DNA of 64,000 nucleotides from positions 3,348,001-3,412,000 of the forward strand of contig NZ_LWLN01000001.1 in NCBI RefSeq assembly GCF_001953745.1, given 5' to 3'. The notes under the pieces were generated by a model. The model made no database searches and was not told the origin of the DNA. It saw only the letters and a list, made by a program, of their open reading frames with translations. A program made the translations under genes and the position numbers. Source of the stretch: Natrinema saccharevitans (GTDB lineage: Archaea; Halobacteriota; Halobacteria; Halobacteriales; Natrialbaceae). How positions within the stretch are numbered: position 1 is the stretch's first letter; every line of letters begins with the position of its first letter. Below, piece by piece: positions 1 through 9,297 of this stretch.

Positions 1-311
1 AGCAGGGCGGGGATCGCGACGACGATCCCGGTTATCATCCCGATCTTGGCCTGCAACAGGATCACCTCGAACGGCGTCCGGGTGATGATGTCGGTCGATC
101 CGGCGACGTTCTCGGTCATCCGAGATTTGGCGGTCGCCTCGAGGAAGTCCCAGACGACCATACGAAGCGCGTAGAAGGAGCCGAGGAACCCGAGCAGGAA
201 GACGACGAACACCTTCTTGAGGTGTTGCTGGGCACCCGAGAGGAGCGCGCCGATCGTCTCCCGGCCGGAGTTTATGGCCCGGGCGGTGTCCTCGTCGACG
301 GCAGAACTCAT
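1..311 (-). CDS. tatC2: Sec-independent protein translocase TatC (TatCt-like), N-terminal part
   Basis: The visible 103 residues begin MSSAVDEDTARAINSGRET and run into a first membrane helix (KKVFVVFLLGFLGSFYAL) and the start of a second; the rest lies beyond the left edge. TatC is the membrane receptor for folded twin-arginine substrates. Haloarchaea carry two: TatCo with a single TatC domain and TatCt with two fused domains, often side by side. This gene is divergent from a second tatC starting at 442, and its short N-terminus directly before the first helix resembles TatCt. The TatC call is firm from pairing and sequence; the TatCt assignment is inferred because the diagnostic fused second domain is not in the window. 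Confidence 0.82.
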   Translation of the reverse strand, partial: MSSAVDEDTARAINSGRETIGALLSGAQQHLKKVFVVFLLGFLGSFYALRMVVWDFLEATAKSRMTENVAGSTDIITRTPFEVILLQAKIGMITGIVVAIPAL

Positions 312-441
312 TGGGTAGGTGGTAACTGACATCCAGTTATCAACCTTTCGTGTGGGTACGGGCGAGTCAGCGGGCTTCTCACTCGTGCAGGGTCACCGTA
401 AGAAAAAGGCCTATAACCGGTGGCCTATCAATATCCCGTAG

Positions 442-1392
442 ATGTCGGACGAGCCGGTGGACGGACGGGACGCCGAGGGCCCCGAAGAGCCGCGGGAAGG
501 TGCTCCCTCGGAATCGCCGGCCGAATCCGAGCTCGACGGGCCGGCCGCCGACCCCGACGCGGAGCGGCCCGACCTCGAGACGGACGGCGAGGGCGTCGTC
601 GGCGATCGACACGATCCGACGCCGACCTATCCCGACGCCGACGAGGAGATCGGCGGGATCGAGACGCCGCCGGACGACGAGGAGATGCCGCTGGCCGACC
701 ACATCGAGGAGATGGTCCTCCGGCTGGCGGTCGTGTTGCTGTTCGGGGCCGGCGGGACGGCGATCGGCCTGCTGTGGGCCTCCGACGCGATCCAGTACGT
801 CTGGTTCAACGTCTTCCCCTACGCCGAGGGAGAGGTGCCGCCGCCGCATCTCTACAACCCGCTCGAGCTGTGGCTGACCCGGATCAAGATCTCCTCGCTG
901 TTGGGGATCATGGTCGCGCTGCCGGCGTTCGTCTACGAGTGTTACCTGTTTATGCGTCCGGGGCTGTACCCCCACGAACGGAAGTATTACCTCGCGGCCG
1001 TGCCGACGAGCGTCGTCCTCGGCGCGCTCGGGATGCTGTTCTCGTACGTGCTGGTGTTGCCGATCCTCTTTCGATACTTCACCTACTACGCCGAGGGTAG
1101 CGCCGACGTCGCCTACGCGCTGGGCGATACGTTCAACCTGATCATCACGCTGACGGGCTTTCTGGCGATCGTCTTCCAGATTCCGCTCTTTATCATGCTG
1201 GCGATCATGATGGGCGTGACGACCCGCCGCTGGCTGGCCCAGAAGCGGCTGTACTTCTGGGCGGCCTTCGCGGGGCTGTCGTTCATGTTCACCCTCGACC
1301 CGACGGGGATGGCTCCCATCCTGGTCGCGGTCACGATGATCCTGCTGTTCGAGGGGACGCTGTTCGTCCTCAAGTGGGTCGGGACGGAGTAG
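442..1392 (+). CDS. tatC1: Sec-independent protein translocase TatC (TatCo-like)
   Basis: This 316-residue membrane protein has an acidic extension of about 80 residues before the TatC core (MPLADHIEEMVLRLAVVLL, near residue 82). The core has about six membrane helices, the conserved ALPAFVYECYLFMRPGLYPHERKYY stretch near residues 156-180 in shortened quotation, and a final long hydrophobic helix pair. It binds the twin-arginine signal and builds the translocase with TatA. The 130-bp gap to the divergent partner holds both promoters. The tat pathway is the main export route in haloarchaea, and this window encodes likely substrates at 11100 and 46585, with a possible one at 14334. The start was chosen at the ATG directly before the acidic extension. 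Confidence 0.93.
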   Translation: MSDEPVDGRDAEGPEEPREGAPSESPAESELDGPAADPDAERPDLETDGEGVVGDRHDPTPTYPDADEEIGGIETPPDDEEMPLADHIEEMVLRLAVVLLFGAGGTAIGLLWASDAIQYVWFNVFPYAEGEVPPPHLYNPLELWLTRIKISSLLGIMVALPAFVYECYLFMRPGLYPHERKYYLAAVPTSVVLGALGMLFSYVLVLPILFRYFTYYAEGSADVAYALGDTFNLIITLTGFLAIVFQIPLFIMLAIMMGVTTRRWLAQKRLYFWAAFAGLSFMFTLDPTGMAPILVAVTMILLFEGTLFVLKWVGTE

Positions 1393-1716
1393 CCGTCCGG
1401 GTCGCTCCCGTTCGCCGCCGTCGCTATTCGGCCTCCAATCGGTCCAGCGGACTCGAGTTTCGTGACCGAACGGCCACATCGACCCGGCGACACTCGACGG
1501 ATAATTCCTTTATACACCTCCCGTCCGTTCGCATACTGTCGGGGCCAGCCCCTCCCCAGAGGGAAAAGCGATGGTTGGGAAACGATCAGCGTTTAGTGGG
1601 TGCGAACGTTTTCCTGATCCGTGAACAGCCCCCCATGATCTCGAGCAAATACTCTCGCGGAGGGTGTGATTGCAACTCTCACGCCGTGATTCGCGCCGGC
1701 CCACGGCGGTGGTCCC
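1393..1716. other. intergenic region upstream of nasA
   Basis: These 324 bases hold no convincing gene. Short open frames here lack haloarchaeal codon bias. The part nearest nasA is AT-richer (around 1590-1655) and is the likely promoter and regulatory region of the nitrate reductase gene. No clear palindromic operator was found. Confidence 0.5.
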
Positions 1717-3858
1717 GTGACTGATACGGTCCCGACGACGTGCATGCGGTGTGCGGTCGGCTGTGGACACGTCCAGCAGGCCCCCGACCGTGGGTACGGT
1801 CTCGACACCGTCCGGGGCGACGCCGACCACCCGGTCACTCAGGGGCTGGCGTGTCAGCGCGGTCTCAGCGAGACCGCCGATCCGGACGGCGAGTTGCTGA
1901 CCCGGCCGCTCGTCCGCGAGAACGGCGCCCTCGTGCCGACGACGTGGGAGTCGGCCCTCGAGCGTGCGGCGGCGGGGCTCGACGCTGCGCTCGCGGACGG
2001 CGACGACGGAATCGCGGTACTCGGTAGCGGTCAGCAGACCAACGAGGCCGCCTACGCGCTGGGCAAACTCGCCCGCGGCGGCTTCGGGACGGCCTACTAC
2101 GACGCCAACACGACGCTGTGTATGGCGTCGGCCGTCACCGCGTACTACGACGCCTTCGGCAGCGACGCGCCGCCGCCGACCTACGACGACGTTCCGGCGG
2201 CCGAGACCCACGTCGTCTGGGGGGCGAACCCGGCCGCCGCCCACCCGGTCATGTTCCGCTGGATCCGCCAGTCCGCCGACGCGGACGACTCCGAGTTGCT
2301 CGTCGTCGACCCCGTCCACAGCGAGACCGCCGCGGTCGCAGACCACCACGTCCCGCTCGAGCCGGGTGCGGACCTCGAGCTGGCTCGAGCCGTTCTGGCG
2401 CGGGTCGTCGAGACCGGCCGCGTCGACCGCGAGTTCGTCGACGAGGCGACCGTTGGCCTCGCGGACCGCCGCGCGGATCTCCCCGACGCGGCCGCGGCAG
2501 CCGAAATGGCGGGCGTCTCGATGGCAGACGTCGACCGCCTCGCCGAGGCGCTTTCCGACCCGACCCTGCTGTACTGGGGCATGGGGATCAACCAGAGTGT
2601 CAACGGCACCGCGGCCGCTGGCGCGCTGATCGATCTGTGTCTGGCGACCGGCAACCTCCGACCCGGCTCCGGCCCGTTCTCGCTGACCGGCCAGGCCAAC
2701 TCGATGGGAGCCCGTGTCTGCTCCTCGAAGGGGTCCTGGCCCGGCCACCGGCCGTTCGCCGATCCGGCCCACCGCCGTAAGGTTGCCGAGACGTGGGGCG
2801 TCCCCGTCTCGCGGCTCCCCGACGACCCCGGGCCGGGACCGGTCGGCATCGTCGACGCGGTCGGCGACGACGTCACGGCCGTCTACGCGGTCGCGACTAA
2901 CCCCGCCGCGGGCATGCCCGACGCGACCCGCGTCCGCGAGAAACTCGAGGACGCGTTCCTCGTCGTGCAGGACGCCTTCCGCAGCGAGACCGTCGCGTAC
3001 GCCGATGTCGTTCTGCCGGCAGCGACGTGGGGCGAGTCCGAGGGGACGACGACGAACATGGAACGGACCGTCTCCCGCGTGCGGGCCGCGACGGAGACGC
3101 CGCCGGGCGTCCGGACCGATCTCGAGCTGATCGGCGCGCTCGCGGATCGACTCGCGCCCGACCTGTTCGACGGGACGCTCGAGCCCGAATCGGTCTTTGC
3201 GGAGTTCACCGGGCTGACCGAGGGCACCCCCGCGGATCTCTCGGGGATCAGCTACGACCGTCTCGAGGCGGAAACCGCGGTCCGCTGGCCGGCCCCGGAG
3301 CCGGACGTCTCGGGCGGGTACCGCTACTACGAGGGACCGGACGCCGACGAGCGGGACGGCTCGGCCGGCGACGCCGACGAGTCGTGGTCGTTCTACACGC
3401 CCTCGGGTCGCGCCGAGTTTTCGACCGGCGAGGCCCGCCCGCTGCCGGAGCCGACCGACCAGTCCTATCCGTTCACGCTGACGACCGCTCGGCGGCCGGA
3501 CGCGTACAACACCGGCGTCCGGACCCGCGATGACGGACCGCCGACGGCCCGGATCAGCCCGGCGACTGCGGCCGCGTTCGCGGACGAGTTCGGGCGTCCG
3601 GTCGAGACCGCCGACGAGAGCGACGCGCGGTACGTCAGCGTCGTCTCCCGGCGAGCGTCGGTGACGGCCCGCGTCGAGACCGACGAGGCCATCTCCGCCG
3701 GCGTCGTCTGGCTGCCGATCCACCACTCCGCCATCAACGATCTCACGCTGCCCGACGTCGACCCCCGCTCGAAGGAACCGAACTTCAAGCAGTGTGCGGT
3801 GCGTCTCGAGCCCCCGCGGGACCGAGACGTCACTGCAGTCGCGGAAGCGAGCGCCTGA
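1717..3858 (+). CDS. nasA: Assimilatory nitrate reductase, molybdopterin oxidoreductase family
   Basis: This 713-residue protein is a Mo-bisMGD enzyme expected to reduce nitrate to nitrite in the cytoplasm. An N-terminal 4Fe-4S site is visible as C9, C12, C16 and C46 (CMRCAVGC, then LACQRG). The motif ANTTLCMASAV places the likely molybdenum-ligating cysteine at C135, as in NapA/NasA enzymes. The C-terminal third holds the molydopterin-dinucleotide-binding domain, where TTARRPDAYNTGVRT and the HHSAINDLT stretch resemble NasA. There is no twin-arginine signal, which fits assimilation rather than respiration. It starts with GTG. Nitrite reductase is not in the window, but a NarK-type transporter is at 58522. 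A formate dehydrogenase-like enzyme is the main alternative. Confidence 0.8.
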   Translation: MTDTVPTTCMRCAVGCGHVQQAPDRGYGLDTVRGDADHPVTQGLACQRGLSETADPDGELLTRPLVRENGALVPTTWESALERAAAGLDAALADGDDGIAVLGSGQQTNEAAYALGKLARGGFGTAYYDANTTLCMASAVTAYYDAFGSDAPPPTYDDVPAAETHVVWGANPAAAHPVMFRWIRQSADADDSELLVVDPVHSETAAVADHHVPLEPGADLELARAVLARVVETGRVDREFVDEATVGLADRRADLPDAAAAAEMAGVSMADVDRLAEALSDPTLLYWGMGINQSVNGTAAAGALIDLCLATGNLRPGSGPFSLTGQANSMGARVCSSKGSWPGHRPFADPAHRRKVAETWGVPVSRLPDDPGPGPVGIVDAVGDDVTAVYAVATNPAAGMPDATRVREKLEDAFLVVQDAFRSETVAYADVVLPAATWGESEGTTTNMERTVSRVRAATETPPGVRTDLELIGALADRLAPDLFDGTLEPESVFAEFTGLTEGTPADLSGISYDRLEAETAVRWPAPEPDVSGGYRYYEGPDADERDGSAGDADESWSFYTPSGRAEFSTGEARPLPEPTDQSYPFTLTTARRPDAYNTGVRTRDDGPPTARISPATAAAFADEFGRPVETADESDARYVSVVSRRASVTARVETDEAISAGVVWLPIHHSAINDLTLPDVDPRSKEPNFKQCAVRLEPPRDRDVTAVAEASA

Positions 3859-3966
3859 GCACCGACGGCGACGAAATCGGCGGCGGACGACGCTCCCGAG
3901 AGCCGCGAGAGTCCGCGTCGATCGCTCGAGCGTGCGTTTATCAGTTCCCGGAGCGTACTGTCACTC

Positions 3967-4239
3967 ATGCCCGAAGAAGTACTCTTCAAATCGGAAACCG
4001 AGCAGAGCCGAGCGGAAATCGCGTCGCTGCTGCGTCGCGTCGCCGACAACTTGGACGACGGCGCACCGATCACGCTCACGGCCGGTGCCGACTCCGTGAC
4101 GCTCGAGCCGCCCGCCCGCCCCACCTTCGAGGTCAAGGCCGAGCGCGAGGGACCGGCCGATGGCCCGGGCGAACTGAGCGTCGAGTTCGAACTCGAGTGG
4201 GACGAGGACGGCGGGAGCGGCGAACTGGAGATCGAGTGA
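3967..4239 (+). CDS. Amphi-Trp domain-containing protein
   Basis: This small acidic protein (90 residues) starts MPEEVLFKSETEQSRAEIA, followed by a helix and two beta-rich stretches around VTLEPPARPTFEVKAERE and LSVEFELEW. The pattern of an N-terminal helix and two amphipathic strands ending near a conserved Trp matches the small amphi-Trp family common in haloarchaea, whose function is not established. It lies 108 bp after nasA in the same direction with its own AT-rich leader (GTTTATCAG near 3936), so it is probably transcribed separately. Confidence 0.75.
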   Translation: MPEEVLFKSETEQSRAEIASLLRRVADNLDDGAPITLTAGADSVTLEPPARPTFEVKAEREGPADGPGELSVEFELEWDEDGGSGELEIE

Positions 4240-4268
4240 GCGCTTCGTCGACCGGCCGAACCGCGCCG

Positions 4269-4625
4269 TCAGCGGTGTTCGCGCGTTCGCTCGTAGGCAT
4301 ACTCTAGCGCGTCCTCGAGCGAACCGGGGCCGTCGTAGCTGGCGGAAAACAGGTCCATGAAGTCGCCGGCGATCCGGTTACAGCGCTCGAACGTCAGCAC
4401 TGTCCTGATCCGGATCGTCTCCGAGAGATCGAGTCCGGGATAGCTCGTGGCCGTCAGCGCGTAGCCGGGGTGGTCTTCGCCCTCCAGCGAGGCGGGCGCG
4501 ACTTTCAGCCGCAGATCTCCCGATTCGTGGACGTACGTCCGATACTGCATCTCTCGACCCGTATCGGTCGGGGTATACGTCCGAGACTCTTCGGTGGTCC
4601 ACTCGAGCGGCACGTTGGCTTCCAT
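4269..4625 (-). CDS. Conserved haloarchaeal hypothetical protein
   Basis: This 118-residue protein has no recognised family. It reads as a soluble alpha/beta protein: an N-terminal beta-rich half with repeated Tyr/Thr (RTYTPTDTGREMQYRTYVHE), and a helical C-terminal half ending EYAYERTREHR. Codon bias is normal for the chromosome. It converges on the amphi-Trp gene with a 29-bp gap. No membrane segment, cysteine cluster or catalytic motif is seen, so no function is proposed. Confidence 0.7.
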   Translation of the reverse strand: MEANVPLEWTTEESRTYTPTDTGREMQYRTYVHESGDLRLKVAPASLEGEDHPGYALTATSYPGLDLSETIRIRTVLTFERCNRIAGDFMDLFSASYDGPGSLEDALEYAYERTREHR

Positions 4626-5036
4626 CGGTCACTGGTACTATCTCGAGTACCACGTTCGTGTCGTAATACGCAATATTGTCGGACGCGAGTCCAGATATTA
4701 CGGTAGTGTTGGGTTTTCTGCTTCGGTGTGGGTTGCATTCTGACTGTTCGTGTTCGTGCCGGTGTTCTCTGCGGACGGTCGGTGAACGCCGAAGAGTTGA
4801 CGGCGGGTTTCGACGTCGGTTCGGTCGCGACCGGGTGGTTCCGACGGCGAGACGCCCTGCGGGTCGTCAGCCGTCTCGTGTGGCGGTCGGTTCGTCCCCG
4901 GATCCCCTCGGGGCCGACGCCGTCGGTCCGGTGGCCGTCCGCTCGAGTACGGCGTGGTCGAACTCCGGCTCCGACCGTCATCCGCGCGCCGAGCCGTTAA
5001 GACGCCGTCGGTGGTAGGGCGCGTGTTCAGACCATC
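4626..5036. other. intergenic region
   Basis: About 410 bases separate two divergent genes. Open frames here have poor codon bias. An inverted repeat CGTAATA (4662-4668) and TATTACG (4696-4702) lies just upstream of the gene ending at 4269 and could be a regulatory site or hairpin. The stretch before 5037 holds the promoter of the membrane-protein gene. Nothing else is recognised. Confidence 0.4.
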
Positions 5037-5606
5037 ATGGCTGTCTCAGACCACCTGCGACGGTTGCGTTCGATCACTGACACGGAGGGACACACCAGCG
5101 ACGTCGACGCCCACTCCCGCGAGGCACACCTCGCCGACGCGGTGGCCCGCGGGATCCAGGGCGGGTTCGTCGCGACGTTGCTCATGACCGCCTTTCGGCT
5201 GCCGCTGTTGCGATCGTTGCCGCCGTCGGCGAACTTCTGGTCCCAGTACGTCGCCGGCGGCGATCCGGACGAGCATCCGCTGGCCGGCCTCGTCCTGCAT
5301 CTCGTCTACGGAGTCAGTTCGGGCGCGGTTTTCGGCGGACTGTTTTCCCTGTACACTGCCGGTCGGTCCATCGAACCCGAACAGCGCGGACTCGTCTGGG
5401 GATCGATCTACGGCATGGTCCTGTCGGCGTTCGGCGCACAGATCATGCTGGAGAAACTGCTCGACGTCCGCCTCGAGGCCGACGAACTTGCCCTGTTTCA
5501 CGCCGGTCACCTCGTCTACGGGCTCTCGCTGGGGTCCTGGGTCGGTTCCCGGACCGAAGGCGTCGAGGATCCCGACCGGGAGTACGAGTACGACGACGGC
5601 AACTGA
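5037..5606 (+). CDS. DUF6789-like haloarchaeal membrane protein
   Basis: This 189-residue protein has a charged N-terminus of about 40 residues and then four hydrophobic segments (near residues 43-60, 85-103, 118-138 and 155-170). Conserved-looking features are ARGIQGGFVATLLMTAFRLP, the short motif NFW, and HLVYG occurring twice (HLVYGVSSGAVFGG and HLVYGLSLGSWVG). This internal symmetry suggests a duplicated two-helix unit. The pattern matches the DUF6789 family of haloarchaeal membrane proteins; its function is unknown. It converges on the DUF368 gene downstream. Confidence 0.7.
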   Translation: MAVSDHLRRLRSITDTEGHTSDVDAHSREAHLADAVARGIQGGFVATLLMTAFRLPLLRSLPPSANFWSQYVAGGDPDEHPLAGLVLHLVYGVSSGAVFGGLFSLYTAGRSIEPEQRGLVWGSIYGMVLSAFGAQIMLEKLLDVRLEADELALFHAGHLVYGLSLGSWVGSRTEGVEDPDREYEYDDGN

Positions 5607-5674
5607 TCGCGGAGCCGATCACCCGTCTACGGCTCCCCGTAGTTTCGTTTTCACTGTCGTGATTGCCTGCTCGG

Positions 5675-6634
5675 CTACTCCGGATCGAAACCACCGACGA
5701 GCCGCTCGAGCGCGAACAGGGCGATCGCGCCGACGGCGGCCCACGCCGCGGTCAACGCCGTCGTCTCGGCCGTCCAGGCGTGGGTTTCACTGATGTTGTG
5801 CAGGGGCGCGGGGACGGAGCCGGCGATGAGACCGACCAGGAACAGCAGCGTCACCCCGCGATTGCGCGTCAGCGCGGCGCGGACGACGCGGGCGATCGTG
5901 ACGAGGCCGACGAGCCCGCCGGCGACGAACAGCGCGACGGTCGTCCCCGGATCGACGACGGCCGAGAGCGAGCCGCCGCCGAGCAGGTCCAGCGCGGCGC
6001 GGACGAACGCGCTCAGTTCGCTCGAGAGGAAGACGTACTGACCGAGCAGGATCAGGATCAGCGAACCCGACACGCCGGGGAGGATCATCGCGCTGATCGC
6101 GACCGCGCCGGCGACGAGGATCACCGCGGGGCCGCTCCCGGGCAGTTGGACGACGTCGGCGGCGACCAGCAGTGCCAGCGTCGTCCCCGCGATCCCGGCG
6201 GCGACGTGGGTCGGCGAGGCGAACTCGAGGCTGCGCCCGAGCGTGATCGCCGAGGCGGCGATCAGCCCGGTGAAGAAGCCGAAGATCGCGATCGGATGGG
6301 ACTCGGCCAGCGACGAGACGAGGTCGGCGATGAGGACGACGGCGGTGACCATCCCGACGCCCAGCGGGAGCAGGAACCCGAGGTCCAACTCGAGCAGGGC
6401 CTCCCGCGCCCGATCCCGGCGATCGGGGCGATAGCCGCGCAGGACGGCGATGGCTCGGCCCGGGGTGAAGGCGGTGACGGCGGCGATCAGCCGGCCGTAA
6501 AAGCCCAGCAGGAGCGCGACGGTGCCGCCCGAGACGCCCGGTAGAGCGTCTGCGGTCCCCATACAGAGCCCGTAGCCGTAGGTCCGGAGCAACTCGAGGC
6601 GGTCGCCGACGGCCTCGGCTCGGTCATACTCCAT
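5675..6634 (-). CDS. DUF368 family membrane protein, possible polyprenyl-phosphate translocase
   Basis: The 319-residue protein starts at MEYDRAEAV; a longer upstream frame is not supported. The family signature GTADALPGVSGGTVALLLG lies near residues 23-41 and a second copy of the motif (LPGVSGSLILILLGQY) near the middle. About eight to nine membrane helices follow. In bacteria DUF368 proteins (PopT) were shown to recycle undecaprenyl phosphate across the membrane. Haloarchaea use dolichyl-type phosphates for S-layer N-glycosylation, so an equivalent carrier-recycling role here is an attractive inference, not a demonstrated fact. Confidence 0.85.
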   Translation of the reverse strand: MEYDRAEAVGDRLELLRTYGYGLCMGTADALPGVSGGTVALLLGFYGRLIAAVTAFTPGRAIAVLRGYRPDRRDRAREALLELDLGFLLPLGVGMVTAVVLIADLVSSLAESHPIAIFGFFTGLIAASAITLGRSLEFASPTHVAAGIAGTTLALLVAADVVQLPGSGPAVILVAGAVAISAMILPGVSGSLILILLGQYVFLSSELSAFVRAALDLLGGGSLSAVVDPGTTVALFVAGGLVGLVTIARVVRAALTRNRGVTLLFLVGLIAGSVPAPLHNISETHAWTAETTALTAAWAAVGAIALFALERLVGGFDPE

Positions 6635-6843
6635 GGGTTCGGTTCCCTTGTCCCGGTCCTGCGGAGGGGGTCGGTCGCGATCGCCGGTTCGACTGCATGT
6701 CCGGTAGGTTCCCGCCCACTCGTATAAATGGTCGACAACGCTGTCAGCTCGTGTGTCGCCGGACTGATCCGCGAGTCGGATCGTGTCCTCGCCGCCGTGG
6801 GCGGGAACTTTTTCTCGCTCCGGTTCGAGACGCCGGTCGAGAC

Positions 6844-8886
6844 ATGGACCTCGAGTCGATTCCGGGCGTCGGCGAGAAGACGGCCCGCGCGCTGGCCGAA
6901 CTCGACGATCCCGAGCGCGCGCTGCGGGCCGGCGACGTGGCCGCGATCGCGGCCGCGCCGGGAATCTCACAGGGGCGGGCCGCCCGCATCGCGCGGGGGG
7001 CGATCCGCCGCGACCACGACGACCCCGGCGGCTTCCTCGCGACCGACCGCGCCCGGGAGGTCTACCGCGCCCTCCTCGCCCTGCTCGAGGAGCGCACCGT
7101 CACCGACTACGCCGCCCAGCGCCTCGAGACGATCTACCCGAGTCCGACGCGCTCTCGCATCGAGGAGGTGCGGGCGTTCGCGGCCGAGGCGATCGAGCGC
7201 GAGCCCGACCCCGCCGTCCTCGATGCCCTCGAGGGGCTCGAGCCGCTCCGGGAGCCGGGCGACGTGCGGGTCCGCGAGCGGTGTCTGGCGACGACCGACG
7301 CCGAGCGCTACTCGGCGGCGCGGGAGGCGATCCCGGAACTCTCCGTCGAGGTCGTCGAGGACGCGCAGGGGCTGGCCGAACTCGCCAGAGGGTACTCGAC
7401 GGTGATCGCCCTCGACGAGTCCTTCGCCGGCGTCGCGATCGAGGGCGACGTGCAGGTCCGACCCGACGCCCTCGAGAACCCGGCCGAAGTCGTTCCCGAG
7501 CGCCCGCTGGCCTTTTTCGCGCGGAACCGCGATCGGTTGGCGGCCGCCGTCGCGGTCCACCGGGCCGCCGACCTGGACGCGGCCTGTGACCTCGCGGCCC
7601 TGGAGGACGGTCTCTCGCGACTGGCCGAGGACGGCACGGTCGCGGGCGACGACGAACTCGACCGGCTGACGACGGCGGTCGACGATCTGGACGCGGCGGC
7701 GAGCGCGGCCGAGAGCGTCGCCAACGACCGCCTGCGGGAGGCGATCCGCGAACAGGACGTCACCATCGAGGGCTCGGACCTGCTCTCGCTGGTCGAGCGC
7801 GGGGCCGGCGTCGACTCGCTGCTCTCGCGGGAGCTGGCCGACGAGTACGCCGCGGCCGTCGAGGCGGCCCGCGACCACCTGATCGACGCACTCGATCTCG
7901 ATCAGGGCGAGGCCGAGATCGCCCGCCGGGCGTTCGGCGACGAGCCCACGTTTCCCGTCGAGCGCGACGAGGACGCGATCGGCCGACTGCGCGAGGAACT
8001 GACCGCGGCCAAGGAACGCCGCGCCGGTCGCCTGAAACGCGAGTTAGCGGCCGACCTCGCCGACCAGCGCGAGGGGGCCCGCCGGCTGGTTCGGGACGCC
8101 CTCGAGCTGGACGTCGAGCTGGCGATCGCCCGCTTCGCGCGGGACTTCGAGTGTACGATGCCCGAGTTCGCGTGGGCGGACGAGGGGACGGCGACCGGCT
8201 TCGCGATCGAGGGCGGGCGGTCGCCGCTGCTGGACGAACCGCTCGAGGCGATCGACCCCGTCGACTACGCGGTCTCGGGCGTGGCGCTGCTGTCGGGGGT
8301 CAACAGCGGCGGAAAGACCTCGACGCTGGATCTGGTGGCGAGCGTCGTCGTGCTGGCCCACATGGGGCTGCCGGTGCCCGCCGAGAACGTGCGCCTGCGG
8401 CGGTTCGACGACGTCCACTACCACGCCAAGACCCAAGGGACGCTGGACGCGGGGGCCTTCGAGTCGACGGTCCGGGAGTTCGCCGACCTCGCACAGGGCG
8501 GCGAGGGCTCGCTGGTGCTGGTCGACGAACTCGAGAGCATCACCGAGCCCGGGGCCTCGGCGAAGATCATCGCGGGCATCCTCGAGGCGCTGTCGGAGAA
8601 CGGCGCGACCGCGGTGTTCGTCTCTCATCTGGCGGGCGAGATCCGCGAGATGGCCGGCTTCGACGTGACCGTCGACGGAATCGAGGCGGTGGGCCTCGTC
8701 GACGGCGAACTCCGGGTCGAGCGCTCGCCGGTCAAAGACCACCTGGCGCGGTCGACGCCGGAACTAATCGTGGAGAAATTGGCCGACGAGGCCCGGGACG
8801 AGGTGGTCGCGGCGAACGGCGGCGTCCCGGACGACGGCGAGCCCGAACCGGTCTTCTACGACCGCCTGCTCGACAAGTTCGACTAG
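6844..8886 (+). CDS. MutS family protein (MutS5/MutS2-like) with N-terminal helix-hairpin-helix
   Basis: The 680-residue protein starts at MDLESIPGVGEKTARALAEL, which is a helix-hairpin-helix DNA-binding motif, repeated near residue 38 (IAAAPGISQGRAARIA). The middle is a helical lever/clamp region. The C-terminal ATPase has Walker A GVNSGGKTST near residue 485, Walker B LVLVDELES near residue 557 and the ABC-type region between them. The mismatch-recognition domain I of true MutS1 is absent, and no Smr nuclease domain is seen at the C-terminus. It therefore belongs with archaeal MutS5-type proteins thought to act in recombination or repair. An upstream in-frame extension to 6697 is rejected. 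Confidence 0.83.
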   Translation: MDLESIPGVGEKTARALAELDDPERALRAGDVAAIAAAPGISQGRAARIARGAIRRDHDDPGGFLATDRAREVYRALLALLEERTVTDYAAQRLETIYPSPTRSRIEEVRAFAAEAIEREPDPAVLDALEGLEPLREPGDVRVRERCLATTDAERYSAAREAIPELSVEVVEDAQGLAELARGYSTVIALDESFAGVAIEGDVQVRPDALENPAEVVPERPLAFFARNRDRLAAAVAVHRAADLDAACDLAALEDGLSRLAEDGTVAGDDELDRLTTAVDDLDAAASAAESVANDRLREAIREQDVTIEGSDLLSLVERGAGVDSLLSRELADEYAAAVEAARDHLIDALDLDQGEAEIARRAFGDEPTFPVERDEDAIGRLREELTAAKERRAGRLKRELAADLADQREGARRLVRDALELDVELAIARFARDFECTMPEFAWADEGTATGFAIEGGRSPLLDEPLEAIDPVDYAVSGVALLSGVNSGGKTSTLDLVASVVVLAHMGLPVPAENVRLRRFDDVHYHAKTQGTLDAGAFESTVREFADLAQGGEGSLVLVDELESITEPGASAKIIAGILEALSENGATAVFVSHLAGEIREMAGFDVTVDGIEAVGLVDGELRVERSPVKDHLARSTPELIVEKLADEARDEVVAANGGVPDDGEPEPVFYDRLLDKFD

Positions 8887-8931
8887 TCAGCGGAGAAACG
8901 GCGACTCGAGCGGTCGGTCGTCCGCCGTACC

Positions 8932-9282
8932 CTACTTCTGCGGGCTCCCGCCGTGCCACTCGAGGATCTTCTTGTGCCCCCACTTCTCGTCCTCGTCGCC
9001 GTCGTCGTCGGTCAGCGCCGCGAGCGAGTCGGCGTCGTTCATCTCGAGGAACTCGGCGAGGTCGTCGACGTAGGCGGCGACGGCAGCGAGCGTCTCGTCG
9101 TCCTGCAGCGCGAACGCCTCCTTCGTGGCGTCGGGCATCCCGTCGGGCGCGACGTACGTCTCCGAGCGGGCGTACTGGCCGATCCCCCGCAGGGTCTCGG
9201 GCGAGCAGTCCGCAAACTGCTCGAACAGGAAGTCGGGGATCGCCTCTGGTTGCTCCGGTCCGATCATCTCTATACGTTCCAT
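8932..9282 (-). CDS. Conserved haloarchaeal hypothetical protein
   Basis: This is a 116-residue, acidic, all-helical protein (MERIEMIGPEQPEAIPDFLFEQFADCSPETLRGIGQYAR in shortened sense), ending in a lysine/tryptophan-rich tail (KWGHKKILEWHGG). No family is certain. Its start faces the Orc1/Cdc6 gene, and the shared 115-bp promoter region contains a 19-bp dyad at 9298-9316 about 16 bp upstream of this start. It is convergent with the mutS-like gene. A start at the internal MIGPEQ is possible. Confidence 0.65.
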   Translation of the reverse strand: MERIEMIGPEQPEAIPDFLFEQFADCSPETLRGIGQYARSETYVAPDGMPDATKEAFALQDDETLAAVAAYVDDLAEFLEMNDADSLAALTDDDGDEDEKWGHKKILEWHGGSPQK

Positions 9283-9297
9283 CTATGTGGGGAATAT

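Noticed and set aside
1510-3726. Long minus-strand open frame opposite nasA (738 codons)
   Set aside because: It is the arginine-rich antisense shadow of a gene with clear iron-sulphur and molybdenum motifs; such shadows are common in GC-rich DNA.
6635-6970. N-terminal extension of the DUF368 frame
   Set aside because: The upstream part is Arg/Pro-rich, overlaps the start of the MutS-like gene on the other strand, and the family start fits MEYDRAEAV at 6634.
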